A stretch of DNA of 64,000 bases from positions 1 to 64,000 of the forward strand of contig JAEXSP010000038.1 in the NCBI GenBank assembly GCA_023453795.1. Direction: 5' to 3'. The notes beneath the pieces are model-generated. The model searched no databases. It saw only the letters and a list, made by a program, of their open reading frames with translations, and was not told the origin of the DNA. The translations under genes and the position numbers were made by a program. Of this stretch, positions 17,482 to 27,244 are shown one piece after another. This DNA is from Bacillota bacterium (GTDB lineage: Bacteria > Bacillota > Clostridia > Acetivibrionales > JAEXSP01). The first letter of the stretch is position 1. Each line of letters begins with the position of its first letter.

Positions 17482-18623
17482 TATATCTGGATAATGCTGC
17501 TACATCTTATCCGAAGCCTGAACAGGTATACCGTGAAATTGACAGATGCATGAGAGAATATTGCGCAAATCCGGGGCGCGGGGGACATGCAATGTCTATT
17601 GAGTGCGGCAAGGCAGTACTCCGGGCGAGGGAAAATATCAGCCGCTATTTCGGAATAGAAAATCCAATGAGGCTTTGCTTTTCCAAGAATGCGACGGAGG
17701 CCTTGAATATTGCTGTTAAAGGCATTTTAAGCAAAGGCGGGCATGCAATAGCATCCTCAATGGAGCATAATTCGGTTATAAGGCCGTTAAAAACACTTGA
17801 AAAGTACAATGGCCTTGAGTTGACCTTTGTTCGATGCGATGCCAGCGGTATGCTCGACATAGAGGAAGTCAGAAAAAGCATCAGAAAGGATACCAAGCTG
17901 ATTGCCTGCACTCTTTCGTCAAATGTAAACGGAATAATAATGCCTGTGAAAGAAATAGGGAAAATAGCCCGTCAATTCGGGATTCCATTTCTTGTTGATG
18001 CTTCACAGGGTGCGGGAACTCTGAAGCCTGATGTTGAAGAAATGAATATAGATATAATGGCATTTCCGGGACATAAGGATCTATACGGCCCTCAAGGCAT
18101 CGGAGGAATTTACGTGAAGGAAGGCCTGTCTTTAGAACCTATCATGCAAGGGGGGACGGGAAGCAATTCAGAATACCTCTATCAGCCGGAAGAAATGCCT
18201 GATCTCCTTGAAAGCGGTACTGTGAATACACCTGGGATTATAGGACTTGGTAGCGGAATCGATTTCTTAAGCAGTGTAGGAAACAAAGAAATCAGAAATC
18301 ACAAACAAGCTTTGATCAAGCATATGCTTGAGGGATTAAAGGAGATAAATAATTTAAAATTATACAGCACAGACTCAATTGAATCGAATTCAGGAATAAT
18401 TGCGATCAATTTTGATGGCGCAGAATCGAATGAGGTTAGCTACGTTCTTGACAAAGCCTACAATATTGCAACGAGGGCAGGACTGCATTGCGCTCCGATG
18501 GCTCATGAAACACTGGGAACGATTAAAACGGGCATTGTCCGGTTCAGTATAGGGCATTTCAATACAATAGAAGAAATTGATCTTGCGCTTGATGCTTTAA
18601 GAGAAATTTCTGTGAATTTATAA
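17478..18623 (+). CDS. Cysteine desulfurase (class V aminotransferase, EF2568-type)
   Basis: PLP enzyme that takes sulfur from cysteine as a persulfide. The N-terminus MIYLDNAATSYPKP, the PLP lysine K200 in GHKDLYGPQG, and the persulfide cysteine C338 in GLHCAPMAHE are all present. The sequence fits the family typified by Enterococcus EF2568, found in other genomes beside DUF3343/SelD-type genes rather than with SUF scaffold genes. Here it overlaps hydF by 4 bp, so it probably provides sulfur for the maturation pathway, possibly through the DUF3343-like domain on HydE. A selenocysteine-lyase role is possible. Confidence 0.9.
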   Translation: MIYLDNAATSYPKPEQVYREIDRCMREYCANPGRGGHAMSIECGKAVLRARENISRYFGIENPMRLCFSKNATEALNIAVKGILSKGGHAIASSMEHNSVIRPLKTLEKYNGLELTFVRCDASGMLDIEEVRKSIRKDTKLIACTLSSNVNGIIMPVKEIGKIARQFGIPFLVDASQGAGTLKPDVEEMNIDIMAFPGHKDLYGPQGIGGIYVKEGLSLEPIMQGGTGSNSEYLYQPEEMPDLLESGTVNTPGIIGLGSGIDFLSSVGNKEIRNHKQALIKHMLEGLKEINNLKLYSTDSIESNSGIIAINFDGAESNEVSYVLDKAYNIATRAGLHCAPMAHETLGTIKTGIVRFSIGHFNTIEEIDLALDALREISVNL

Positions 18624-18650
18624 AAGCGGATCAGCCGATCCGCTTTTATG
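18623..18650 (+). terminator. Terminator of the hyd maturation operon
   Basis: AAAAGCGGATC and GATCCGCTTTT arms around an AGCC loop; symmetric A and T runs make it usable from both sides. Confidence 0.85.
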
Positions 18651-18688
18651 CCTTATTGTCGCGTGGCATTAGCCACCTTTGTTTTTAA

Positions 18689-19315
18689 TTATATGATTGA
18701 ATCCATCAATTCAAAAAAATATCTTGCTTTATGAGTCTCATTAAACTTATACCAAAGCTCTAGCGTTTTTGGTGAAATTACATCCAAAGCTTTCAGGACA
18801 TGCCGGGCAAATTCCAGTGGAGCTGTCCCTGTGGCAGTAATTAATTTTCCATCGGTGACAGCAGGCTCATTTTTGTAATGTTTTTCACCATTATAGCCAG
18901 AGCACACCATTTTTAAGAACTCCAAATCATTGCTTGTATGCCATCTTGAATCCAGAAGGCCATTCTGTGCAAGTGCTGCTGTTGCACCACATATCGCCGC
19001 TACAACGATATTTTCATTTATACACTGTTTTGTTATATTAATTATGGGTTCATGAATTGGCTCCATCCATGAATCTCCGCCAGGCAAAATTAAAGCTTCT
19101 GTGTTTTTAATATTACATTCCTCTATTGTGATATCCGGTAATATTTTTAAACCTCCCATTGTAATGACAGGATTCTTTGTAAGGCCCACGGTAACTATTT
19201 TTGAAGGAGATATCCCTTTCTTATAATACCTGCCTGAATTTAGTTCGGCAGTTAAGTAACCTATTTCCCAATCTGACATCCCATCAAAAACATAAAGATA
19301 TACAGTGCTGCTCAT
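18689..19315 (-). CDS. DJ-1/PfpI family protein
   Basis: Class I glutamine-amidotransferase-like fold. The nucleophile elbow is AAICGATAALAQNGLL with the cysteine in ICGAT, the acidic partner region is near VYLYVFDGMSDWEIGY, and ALILPGGDSW and WHTSND follow. Members include chaperone/deglycase-like and stress proteins; the YoaZ-like branch is the best guess. Length 208 fits. The WYL regulator gene lies directly upstream in the same direction, 107 bp away, and may control it. Confidence 0.85.
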   Translation of the reverse strand: MSSTVYLYVFDGMSDWEIGYLTAELNSGRYYKKGISPSKIVTVGLTKNPVITMGGLKILPDITIEECNIKNTEALILPGGDSWMEPIHEPIINITKQCINENIVVAAICGATAALAQNGLLDSRWHTSNDLEFLKMVCSGYNGEKHYKNEPAVTDGKLITATGTAPLEFARHVLKALDVISPKTLELWYKFNETHKARYFFELMDSII

Positions 19316-19421
19316 TCTAAGTTCCTCCTCTGAAATTTATATCGTAATCGAACTTGCCTAACAAATTAAGCTTACTGCCATAATAGCACAGCTTCACTGA
19401 CAACTACGGTCAGTGAAAATA

Positions 19422-20384
19422 TCATTTCTGATAATATTCCATTAACTCCGATGCTATAGTAACAAGCTTTTGCTTAAGACTCTGAGGTTCTATTACTTGA
19501 ATTGATTTTCCATAAGAAAGAAGAAAATTAGGTAAATGCGTATGAATTGATTTTTCGTCCATTAAAAAGACTGCTTGATTTAATGATCTTTCTTTTAGAT
19601 GATGACTTAAAAACCAATGAATGCATAAGTCATCCAAAGCCTCTGCCCTGCCTCTGATAATTAATGAAATAATATTATTTTTATCGGTAAAATCGGGCAA
19701 GAGATTTTGCATAAAAACTCCTTTGGCTGAGAAGGCTTCAGGACGTTTAAATGTCGTTTGCGTTTGTTTTATATGTACAATCCGTTCAACCCTAAAACTA
19801 CGAATAGCATTCCGCAAATGACAAAATCCGATAATATACCATTTATTATTCCAATATATAATTCCATATGGGTCAATCACTCTTGAACAGGGTTGTTCTT
19901 CACTTTTTGTGCGATATTCAATTTCGATGGAATATTCATTTGCTACTGCATGCTCTAATTCCTCTAAGGTCACTTTTACTGAAGCGGGAATCTCCCGGTT
20001 TATCACTTCAAATCCAACTAAATGGCGATTTAGTATATTTACCTGCTTTTGATTTGAATACAATTTTAATTTGCCTGATGCTCGGCTTAAAGCCTCGTTA
20101 AAGGGGCATCCAGCCTTTTTTGAAAATAAGGCAGCTTGAAGAAGTGCTTTTTGTTCTTCCATATCAAAATGCAAAGGTGCTCTTGTAAAATTTTCCTGCA
20201 GGATATATCCGCCGTTTTGCCCTGAGTCCGATATAATCGGTACCCCGCTGGCACATAAAGAATCAATATACCGGTAAACGGTACGTATGTTTATTTCTAA
20301 TTTTTCTGCTATTTGCTTTGCGGTTATTTTTGTTCCTGAATTAAGCATCCATAAAATTGCCAGCATATTGTCAGTTTTCGCCAT
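19422..20384 (-). CDS. YafY-type transcriptional regulator with HTH and WYL domains
   Basis: N-terminal HTH_11 (residues 1-60: MLAILWMLNSGTKITAKQIA, then INIRTVYRYIDSLCASGVPI) followed by a WYL ligand-binding domain (about 135-225: EYSIEIEYRTK, IDPYGIIYWNNKWYIIGFC, FRVERI) and a C-terminal extension. The family regulates its neighbours in response to small ligands or nucleic acids. The ATG at 20384 is chosen over a GTG two codons upstream because GAGGAGG is 6 nt before it. Confidence 0.92.
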   Translation of the reverse strand: MAKTDNMLAILWMLNSGTKITAKQIAEKLEINIRTVYRYIDSLCASGVPIISDSGQNGGYILQENFTRAPLHFDMEEQKALLQAALFSKKAGCPFNEALSRASGKLKLYSNQKQVNILNRHLVGFEVINREIPASVKVTLEELEHAVANEYSIEIEYRTKSEEQPCSRVIDPYGIIYWNNKWYIIGFCHLRNAIRSFRVERIVHIKQTQTTFKRPEAFSAKGVFMQNLLPDFTDKNNIISLIIRGRAEALDDLCIHWFLSHHLKERSLNQAVFLMDEKSIHTHLPNFLLSYGKSIQVIEPQSLKQKLVTIASELMEYYQK

Positions 20385-20476
20385 TGACACCCTCCTCTGC
20401 TACCTCTATTTTACCGCAAACAATACCATATGCAATCTATAAAAATTCATTCTTAATACGGCCGGAAGGGATTTAA

Positions 20477-20512
20477 GGGCTTGCAAGCCTATGGACTGGC
20501 TCACAAGCCCCC
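20477..20512 (-). terminator. Hairpin after the LTA-synthase-like gene
   Basis: GGGCTTG (20477-20483) pairs with CAAGCCC (20504-20510), with inner AGCC/GGCT pairs. It is downstream of the minus-strand sulfatase and before the WYL gene, but the following T-run is weak. Confidence 0.45.
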
Positions 20513-20559
20513 TGATAAAATTTATCATAGGTATTTTATTGAGAGAATTACACATCGAA

Positions 20560-22272
20560 CTACTGTCTCGTTTCAAGAATCTTTTTATAAAGGAGCTCCC
20601 TGTCGTAGGTTCCTCCTTTATACGGTATCGGGTTTAGCTGTGCGTTCGGATCAAGCAGATTCATTCCGTCCGAACGGTATGAGAACGGAAGGCCTGAAGC
20701 ATTCAGCAAAGTTGGTGCAACATCCAGGAAGGATGCCACCTTTTTGTTTTTCTTATAATTCTTTTGATCGGGAGTTACAATTATCATAGGAACAAATTCA
20801 AAGTACTTCTTGTCATATGTCATTGAACTCATCTTAAATGTGTTTAAATCATTTCCAACTCCGGGAGTATGATCGCCCCATATAAAAATATATGTGTTCT
20901 TGAATTCAGACTGAATTTTTTTCACGTAGCTTTTCAGCTGATTGTCAACATAAGACATGGAATTCAGGTAATCCCTTATTGTCTTGTCTTTGACATCATC
21001 ATACGCCTTATTGTTGTAATAGCCATTTACAAGTGTGAAATTCCCGTGGCTGCTCATTGTTATCGTATATGACAGAAACGGCTGCTTCATGCTCTCCAGC
21101 GTCTTGAGGTTATAATTAAATACATCCTTATCGGGCGCACCCCAGACTACATCATGCAGTCCCATTCTTTTTATGTCATAGAAATTCTGAAATCCCATTT
21201 TAGGATACGCACGGGCACGGTTGAAGTAGGCAGCTACATTTCCGTGAAAAGCAGCAGTAGAGTAACCGTTATCTCCAAGCACCTTTATCATTGAATTCGG
21301 ATAATTATAATTGGAAATCTTCATTGCCGGATAATTATCCAAAGGTTCTATGCTGTCAATCGTTGAAAACTCACTGTCTGATGTAGCTCCTGCCTTATGG
21401 TAGCTCATAGTATATGGGTAATAAACATTCTCTTGAGCTAATGAATGAAGAAACGGCATTACATATTTGCCGTTGTGCTTTTGATTAACAGCAGCTGCAT
21501 CCATTGATTCAACCTGTATTATCACAAAATTGGGTTTTGCAGTATTCTGTCCTGCGGACGCGATTGCCTTTCCATATTTTAATTGGCTTGCAAGGACTGT
21601 GTCAGTGTTGTTTACGCCCAGGTCAACAAAGCTGTTTGCAAGTGTACCATACCTCTCAACTATTAAGGGCTCGCTTTCTGTATAATTCTTTGAGAATTGC
21701 ACTAAAGAATACCCTGACAAATAATTAATCCCTTCGAATACAAACAGCACTGCAATGCAAGCAATGATAAGCAGGTTTCTTTTTAACCGTATTCTTGATA
21801 AAAGTTCTGCTATTTTTGAATAGTTGAAAAGCAAGTATAAAAACGCCGGAAAGTCCAACGCAAGTGCAAAAAACCACGGATTGCCCGGAATTGCCAGCTG
21901 CCCGGCCGCTCGTGTGCCTTCTGTAAAAAGCACTGCAGAATGAAAAATATGCAGATTGCTGTGAAAATAAAGGTAATATGCCAGATTTGCAAACATATAA
22001 GCTGCCTGCAAAAGATAAGCCAGTATAAATAAATACGGCTTTCTGAATCTAAATAAAAAAAGGCATACAGATGAAATCAGCAATGTAAACATAAATTTGT
22101 ACAAAAAACTTGCCGGCGTCTGTGATTGCATAATGTGAAAATCTATAAGTGTTATTTTCAATACATTAAAAAAAGCAAAGCAAATTAAAGGCAAAGCTGT
22201 TACTATGTTTGTCTTAACATTTGGACTTCTATATGCAACTGATGCATAATTCATACTCAATGTTTTGTCCAT
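20560..22272 (-). CDS. LTA synthase family membrane sulfatase
   Basis: About five N-terminal membrane helices (within residues 25-190) are followed by an extracellular alkaline-phosphatase-like domain. The nucleophile is T297 in GATSDSEF, matching the catalytic threonine of LtaS; metal-site motifs IIQVESMDA, SSHGNF and IWGDHTPG are present. The family moves glycerol phosphate from phosphatidylglycerol onto lipoteichoic acid or primes it. Chosen ATG follows AGGAG by 10 nt; a TTG 14 codons upstream has no ribosome binding site. Length of 570 residues is a little short of LtaS (about 640). The polymer made in this organism is not shown by the sequence. Confidence 0.9.
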   Translation of the reverse strand: MDKTLSMNYASVAYRSPNVKTNIVTALPLICFAFFNVLKITLIDFHIMQSQTPASFLYKFMFTLLISSVCLFLFRFRKPYLFILAYLLQAAYMFANLAYYLYFHSNLHIFHSAVLFTEGTRAAGQLAIPGNPWFFALALDFPAFLYLLFNYSKIAELLSRIRLKRNLLIIACIAVLFVFEGINYLSGYSLVQFSKNYTESEPLIVERYGTLANSFVDLGVNNTDTVLASQLKYGKAIASAGQNTAKPNFVIIQVESMDAAAVNQKHNGKYVMPFLHSLAQENVYYPYTMSYHKAGATSDSEFSTIDSIEPLDNYPAMKISNYNYPNSMIKVLGDNGYSTAAFHGNVAAYFNRARAYPKMGFQNFYDIKRMGLHDVVWGAPDKDVFNYNLKTLESMKQPFLSYTITMSSHGNFTLVNGYYNNKAYDDVKDKTIRDYLNSMSYVDNQLKSYVKKIQSEFKNTYIFIWGDHTPGVGNDLNTFKMSSMTYDKKYFEFVPMIIVTPDQKNYKKNKKVASFLDVAPTLLNASGLPFSYRSDGMNLLDPNAQLNPIPYKGGTYDRELLYKKILETRQ

Positions 22273-22494
22273 GGTTTTTAATCTCCTGTTTCTAAATAGG
22301 TTCTGTTGAAACAAGTATTATGTTAACATATGTTGATGTTTATTTTCTAAGGGAATTTTAACACAATTAACATAATATACCCAATGGCTGATTTATTTGC
22401 TTATATTTGTATTGAATTTATTAATTGCATAATAAGTATAATAACCTTGTAAACGAAGTTTTATTAAAAAACCAAAGAAATCGGAGGATAAAAG

Positions 22495-23073
22495 ATGAAA
22501 CTGAAAAGAATTGCAGTTACTGCCGTTATAATGACATTTTTGATGTCAGCTGCAGTTTTTGCTGAATCAGCGGCAACAGTGCCGGAAGCAAATATCGTAA
22601 AACAAAGCAAGCAAGACAGCGTAAAAACAGACCCGGAAAAATGGCTGGAGGCAAAAAAGGCCGAAATACAGAAAAGGCTTTCGGAAGGAACGATTACAAA
22701 GGAAGAGGCAGATCGGGCAATCGCCAGAATTGATGCGATGTCTGCCAAAATCAAAGAATTCAACAAGTTAAGTCCGGCTGAGAAAAAAGCAAAGGTTATA
22801 CGTGATTTTACCGCACATATGGAAAGAAAGGTTCAGGAGGGAAAGCTTACCCGGGAGGAAGCAAATAAAAAGCTGGCGGAATTCAAGGATAGAATAGGCA
22901 AGTGGGATGGAAACGGGTACCCTCCTTTTGCCGGAAAACCGCACGGGGTATTCGGACAGGAAAAACACAAGCATATGGAAGACCGTGTTAAAGGCGCATT
23001 GGATAAGGCCGTAAAGGATGGCAAGATCACACAGAAACAGGCAAATTCGATTATGGAGTATTTCGAGAAATAA
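22495..23073 (+). CDS. Secreted helical-repeat protein (DUF2680-like)
   Basis: A signal peptide (IAVTAVIMTFLMSAAVFA, cleavage near residue 23) leads into a highly charged Lys/Glu-rich helical protein. A short motif recurs three times, each a helix ending in GxIT/LT-x-EEA or KQA: SEGTITKEEADRAI, QEGKLTREEANKKL and KDGKITQKQANSIM. This is the pattern of DUF2680 (YckD-like) secreted proteins, whose function is unknown. GGAGG lies 7 nt before the ATG and a strong terminator follows, so it is a single-gene unit. Confidence 0.8.
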   Translation: MKLKRIAVTAVIMTFLMSAAVFAESAATVPEANIVKQSKQDSVKTDPEKWLEAKKAEIQKRLSEGTITKEEADRAIARIDAMSAKIKEFNKLSPAEKKAKVIRDFTAHMERKVQEGKLTREEANKKLAEFKDRIGKWDGNGYPPFAGKPHGVFGQEKHKHMEDRVKGALDKAVKDGKITQKQANSIMEYFEK

Positions 23074-23082
23074 TAAACACAA

Positions 23083-23113
23083 ACGGGCTTGAATAAAATC
23101 AGGCCCGTTTTGT
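23083..23113. terminator. Bidirectional terminator between the secreted protein and cca
   Basis: AAACGGGC pairs with GCCCGTTT around a loop with further weak pairing, then TTTTG. It separates convergent genes. Confidence 0.8.
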
Positions 23114-23123
23114 AGTTCTTGCT

Positions 23124-24461
23124 TTACTGTTCTTTGCGGATTTTTTCTGCAAGCCGAAGCAGGTCTTCCCGGTTGTTCAGTCCGGGGTCATCAAGGATCA
23201 TCTCCATCAGAAGCTCAAGCGTCTGCCCCATCTTCTTTCCGGGTTCCATCCCCAGAGCTTTAAGGTCGTCGCCGTTTATCGCAAGCTTATTGAGATTAAG
23301 GCATGGCTGACTATGTAGTATATCATCGTATATACGCCGTATTTCCTTGAGAATATCCAGATTTTCTTCCAAATAAACCGGGTTTTGTGCCCTTGAATCC
23401 GCTTCCTTGACCTTAAGCAGAGCTTCAAAAATATCTTCGCCGACTGAGTGGATGGCCTTTCTGACTGCTTTAGCGTTTGGTTCGACTGATCGGTCGTGGT
23501 ATTTTACGAGTTTTGATATGGTTTCAATGCTTTTTTTGTCAAATCTTAATCTGTTGAGAATGGCTTTTGACAATCGTTCGCTTTGAGCAGGATGTCCGTA
23601 AAAATGTCCGATTCCTTCTTTATCTATTGTTTTGGTAAGAGTTTTACCTATATCGTGCAACAGCATCGTCCAACGGAGTATAGCTGTGTTCTCAATATTG
23701 CTTGTTGCTTTGAGAGTATGCTGAGCAACATCATAAATGTGATGGGGATTATCCTGATTCATATTGAAGCAGGCATCAAATTCAGGCATAATATGCTTCA
23801 GCAAGCCGGTATCATGGAGCTGCTCAATTCTGTCAGGATGATCTGAGGTCAGGATTTTTGTAAGTTCATCCCGTATCCTTTCATTGCTTACGTTGTTGAT
23901 AAGACTGCTATTAAAGGATATTGACTTTAGTACTTCCGGGTCAATACGGAAGCCCAATTGTGCGGAGAACCGGATTGCCCTCATCATTCTTAAAGCATCT
24001 TCGTTAAACCTTTTATCAGGATCGCCGACACTTTTTATAATGCCATTCCGCAAATCTTCTATACCTTTGTGAAAGTCAACCAACCCGGAGGAAGGATGGC
24101 AGGCAATGGCATTCATGGTGAAATCCCTGCGGCTCAGGTCCTCTTGCAGTGAAGATGTAAATTCTACTTTGTCGGGACGGCGGTTGTCAGAGTAACTTCC
24201 ATCGATGCGATAGGTAGTTACTTCATAATTATTGCCGTTTAGCACCACAGTAACTGTTCCATGCTTAATGCCTGTATCGACAGTCTTTTCGAAAATTTTC
24301 TTTACATCTGAGGGTTGTGCGCTTGTTGAGATATCCCAGTCCTTGGGTTTCTTACCGAGGATGCTGTCTCTTACACACCCTCCGACGATATAAGCCTCGA
24401 AATGGCTGTTGTTAAGCTTAGTCAATATTGCTTCAACTTCTTGAGGAATATGTATCTTCAT
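23124..24461 (-). CDS. cca: CCA tRNA nucleotidyltransferase with HD domain
   Basis: Adds or repairs the 3' CCA of tRNAs. The class II nucleotidyltransferase core is at the N-terminus (AYIVGGCVRDSILGKKPKDWD with the catalytic DxD pair), followed by RRDFTMNAIA, the RNA-binding region with RFNEDALRMMRAIRF, and an HD domain (MLLHDIGKT, FYGHPAQS). A poly(A) polymerase role cannot be excluded by sequence alone. Length of 445 residues is typical for Firmicutes. It lies 37 bp downstream of the MFS gene, in the same direction, and may share its transcript. Confidence 0.93.
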   Translation of the reverse strand: MKIHIPQEVEAILTKLNNSHFEAYIVGGCVRDSILGKKPKDWDISTSAQPSDVKKIFEKTVDTGIKHGTVTVVLNGNNYEVTTYRIDGSYSDNRRPDKVEFTSSLQEDLSRRDFTMNAIACHPSSGLVDFHKGIEDLRNGIIKSVGDPDKRFNEDALRMMRAIRFSAQLGFRIDPEVLKSISFNSSLINNVSNERIRDELTKILTSDHPDRIEQLHDTGLLKHIMPEFDACFNMNQDNPHHIYDVAQHTLKATSNIENTAILRWTMLLHDIGKTLTKTIDKEGIGHFYGHPAQSERLSKAILNRLRFDKKSIETISKLVKYHDRSVEPNAKAVRKAIHSVGEDIFEALLKVKEADSRAQNPVYLEENLDILKEIRRIYDDILHSQPCLNLNKLAINGDDLKALGMEPGKKMGQTLELLMEMILDDPGLNNREDLLRLAEKIRKEQ

Positions 24462-24498
24462 ATATATCCTTTCATGAATCAGAAATTCTTGCTAAAAA

Positions 24499-25758
24499 TT
24501 AATCCAATAAATCCTCGGATGTCTGTGTTTTCGGGTCAAAACGGACAAAGCGCCTGAATGCCTTTATCAGACTGAAGGGAAGAAATGTTAAGAGTATTAC
24601 TACAAAACACCCGCAGATAATAAAACGGATTGGGAAAAACTCTCCCAGCACTCCTCCTAAAGCCATAGAAAGCGGCGTAAAGCCGTTTGTGAGCATTGAT
24701 ATGAGCGAAAATACCTTTCCCCTCATGTGCTGAGGTATTGTCAGCTGTATAGTCGTATTAATAAAGACATTAACTATGGTAAACCCGGCTCCGCCTATTG
24801 TCAGCAGTACAAGCATCAAGGGGAAGATATAAACAAAGGAGCCGATGATGAAGCTAAGGCATGAAATTACTGTAAATGAAATAAATATGTTAAGCCTTTT
24901 TGACGGTGAAACTTTAACAAAGGTTGTAAACAGTACGCCAAGGAGTCCGCCTCCTGTAATAAAGGCCATTGCTATGCCATATTTAAGGGGTCCAAGACTG
25001 CTTGTTTTTTGGAACAACGGCAGGAAGAGCACGATTGCTATGTACGAAACAAAGTTGAGAACAGTAAGCATGATAAGAATGTACCGAAGTCCTCTGAAAC
25101 GCCACACAAAAATATAGCCATCCTTAATATCGTGAATTATATGTTGACTTTCCCGGGGTTTTTCGTGGCGGGGAATTTTAAGAAACAGTTCAATGAACCC
25201 TGAAAAAATATAAGAAAGTCCATCAAGCAGGAACATGAAGGACGCTCCAAAAGCATGGTATATAACGCCGCCGATTGAGCTCCCTACTATATTTGAACCG
25301 GTCTGGATAATTCCGATTGCGGAATTTGCATTAACAAGCTTTGACTGAGGGACAATATCCGGCAATACCGAATTTACTGCGGGTGAAAAGAATGAACCGC
25401 AAATTCCAAGGACTATGCCTGCTGCGAACACCAGGTATATGCTGATAAATCCATTAAAAGAGGCTATAGCTATGAAGACTATAGATATGCCCCTTACGAT
25501 GTCCATCCAGACAAGCAAATGCTTTCTGTTGTATCTGTCTACAATTACCCCGGCAATAGGAGAAATAATGACCCTTGGGATAGCAGAAGCTGCCATAAGC
25601 GTACCCATGAGCGCGGTAGAGCCTGTAAATGCGAGAACCCAAAAACCCAGCGCGAACGAATAAAAGACATCGCCGGTCAGTGAAACCAATTGGCCTTGCC
25701 AAAGCAGCAGGAAGTTCAAAGTCCACAGCTTATCCTTTCTTTTTTGCGTTTGGTTCAT
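24499..25758 (-). CDS. MFS transporter (MFS_3 type)
   Basis: Twelve hydrophobic segments over 419 residues. Motif A-like sequence after the second helix is GVIVDRYNRKHLLVWMD. The first segment LLWQGQLVSLTGDVFYSFALG is typical of the MFS_3 branch that includes enterobactin and macrolide exporters. It probably exports a drug or metabolite; no neighbour suggests which. AGGAGGC lies 8-10 nt before the ATG. Confidence 0.9.
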   Translation of the reverse strand: MNQTQKRKDKLWTLNFLLLWQGQLVSLTGDVFYSFALGFWVLAFTGSTALMGTLMAASAIPRVIISPIAGVIVDRYNRKHLLVWMDIVRGISIVFIAIASFNGFISIYLVFAAGIVLGICGSFFSPAVNSVLPDIVPQSKLVNANSAIGIIQTGSNIVGSSIGGVIYHAFGASFMFLLDGLSYIFSGFIELFLKIPRHEKPRESQHIIHDIKDGYIFVWRFRGLRYILIMLTVLNFVSYIAIVLFLPLFQKTSSLGPLKYGIAMAFITGGGLLGVLFTTFVKVSPSKRLNIFISFTVISCLSFIIGSFVYIFPLMLVLLTIGGAGFTIVNVFINTTIQLTIPQHMRGKVFSLISMLTNGFTPLSMALGGVLGEFFPIRFIICGCFVVILLTFLPFSLIKAFRRFVRFDPKTQTSEDLLD

Positions 25759-25953
25759 CTTTTGCCTCCTCGCACTGAATTATTGCATTATAACCCATTT
25801 TATTCTACCGGAACATACTTTGCAATTTTTATTATTCCAAAAAATCAAGAAATTTGTCCGGAAAGATTTTAAAATTAAATTTTTAAATTAATTGAAAAAT
25901 ATATGTATATATTATAAAGTAAAGAAAAAAATAGAAATTTGAGGTGTAAAGCT

Positions 25954-26688
25954 ATGAATGCAATAGAGTTTGCAAAGAAAATGACAATCGACTCTTCAAA
26001 TATCGTGGCTTTTACAGGTGCCGGTGCTTCTACCGAGAGTAATATTCCTGATTTCAGATCAGCCGGGGGTCTTTACGGGAGCAAAAGCAAATATGAATAT
26101 CCCCCCGAAACAATGTTGAGCCGTACATTTTTTGTTGAACATACTGAAATGTTTTTTGATTATTATAAAAATAATCTGATATTCAAAGATGCCAGGCCTA
26201 ATGATTGCCACAAAGCACTTGCAGAACTGGAGGCTTCAGGAAGATTAAAGGCGGTAATTACACAGAATGTGGACGGCCTCCACCAGTCAGCAGGAAGCAA
26301 AAACGTAATAGAGCTTCATGGTTCGGTTTACCGGAATTCATGTATGAAATGCGGCAAAAAATTCGGACTGGACTATATACTGGCTGCAGAAAAGGTACCG
26401 GTATGTGATGCCTGCGAGGGCATTGTAAAGCCGGAGGTGACTCTTTATGAAGAAATGCTGAATGAAGAAGCCATAAACAAAGCCGTAAATTATATAAGAG
26501 CTGCGGATGTCTTGATTGTTATTGGTACGAGTCTTGTAGTTTACCCTGCAGCAGGTTTTGTGGATTATTACCGGGGCGGTAAGCTGATACTGATAAATAA
26601 ATCCGAGACCTCGTATGACAGCAAAGCCAGGGTCACAATACATGACAGTGCCGGCAAAGTTATGAGCGAAATCGTTTCGGGAATTTGA
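25954..26688 (+). CDS. NAD-dependent protein deacylase, SIR2 family
   Basis: Removes acetyl groups from protein lysines using NAD. The motifs are complete: TGAGASTESNIPDFRS, TQNVDGLHQSAGS, the catalytic histidine in ELHGSV, GTSLVVYPAAG, and LILINKSE. The zinc site is C-x2-C (CMKCG) and C-x2-C (CDAC). The ATG at 25954 is used, since GAGGTG lies 7 nt before it; the TTG five codons earlier has none. Single gene, convergent with the LysM gene. Bacterial homologues act on acetyl-CoA synthetase and other metabolic enzymes. Confidence 0.93.
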   Translation: MNAIEFAKKMTIDSSNIVAFTGAGASTESNIPDFRSAGGLYGSKSKYEYPPETMLSRTFFVEHTEMFFDYYKNNLIFKDARPNDCHKALAELEASGRLKAVITQNVDGLHQSAGSKNVIELHGSVYRNSCMKCGKKFGLDYILAAEKVPVCDACEGIVKPEVTLYEEMLNEEAINKAVNYIRAADVLIVIGTSLVVYPAAGFVDYYRGGKLILINKSETSYDSKARVTIHDSAGKVMSEIVSGI

Positions 26689-26691
26689 GCG

Positions 26692-27060
26692 TTATCTTAA
26701 TGATGCGGTCACAACCAAGTGCTGGCCCGGAAATATTAGGCTGGGATTTGTTAAATAGTTGAATTTTATAATGTTCTCAACTGAAGTTCCATACCTTTTA
26801 GCTATCAAATACACTGTGTCTCCCGGCTTAACAGTATGGATAATAGCTTCCGGAGGCGAAAGAGGAATTGTTAACTTTTTCCCGACGCTAAGGATATTGG
26901 GGTTTGGAATATAATTAAACTTTAGAATATTTTCAACAGTGCTGTTGAATTTTGCTGCAATTTTATATAACGAATCTCCTGGTTCTACCACATATTCAAG
27001 TTTGTCAAATGCTGGAACCGGCTGCCTCGAAAGAAAATAATAAGGATAAAGGGGGAACAT
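26692..27060 (-). CDS. Double LysM-domain protein
   Basis: Two LysM repeats fill the 122 residues: YVVEPGDSLYKIAAKF (from about 23) and HTVKPGDTVYLIAKRY (from about 75), each ending in a family-typical GxxLxIP/V strand. No signal peptide is visible; the N-terminus (MFPLYPYYFLSRQP) is short and proline-rich. LysM binds peptidoglycan or chitin, and short double-LysM proteins without signal peptides occur among spore coat and cortex proteins of sporulating Firmicutes, which fits the lineage. No catalytic domain. Confidence 0.87.
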   Translation of the reverse strand: MFPLYPYYFLSRQPVPAFDKLEYVVEPGDSLYKIAAKFNSTVENILKFNYIPNPNILSVGKKLTIPLSPPEAIIHTVKPGDTVYLIAKRYGTSVENIIKFNYLTNPSLIFPGQHLVVTASLR

Positions 27061-27244
27061 TCAATCACCCTGATTAACATAATTATATTACAATGTATTC
27101 GAGCAACCTGAAAATTGTGAATGTATTGCATTAACTGTTTTTTATAATAAATGAATCATTGGCGAATATTTCTAAAAGATATGTAAAAATTATAAATGCC
27201 TTATAATATAAATTAATAACCAATTAGATAAAGGAGCAATTTAT

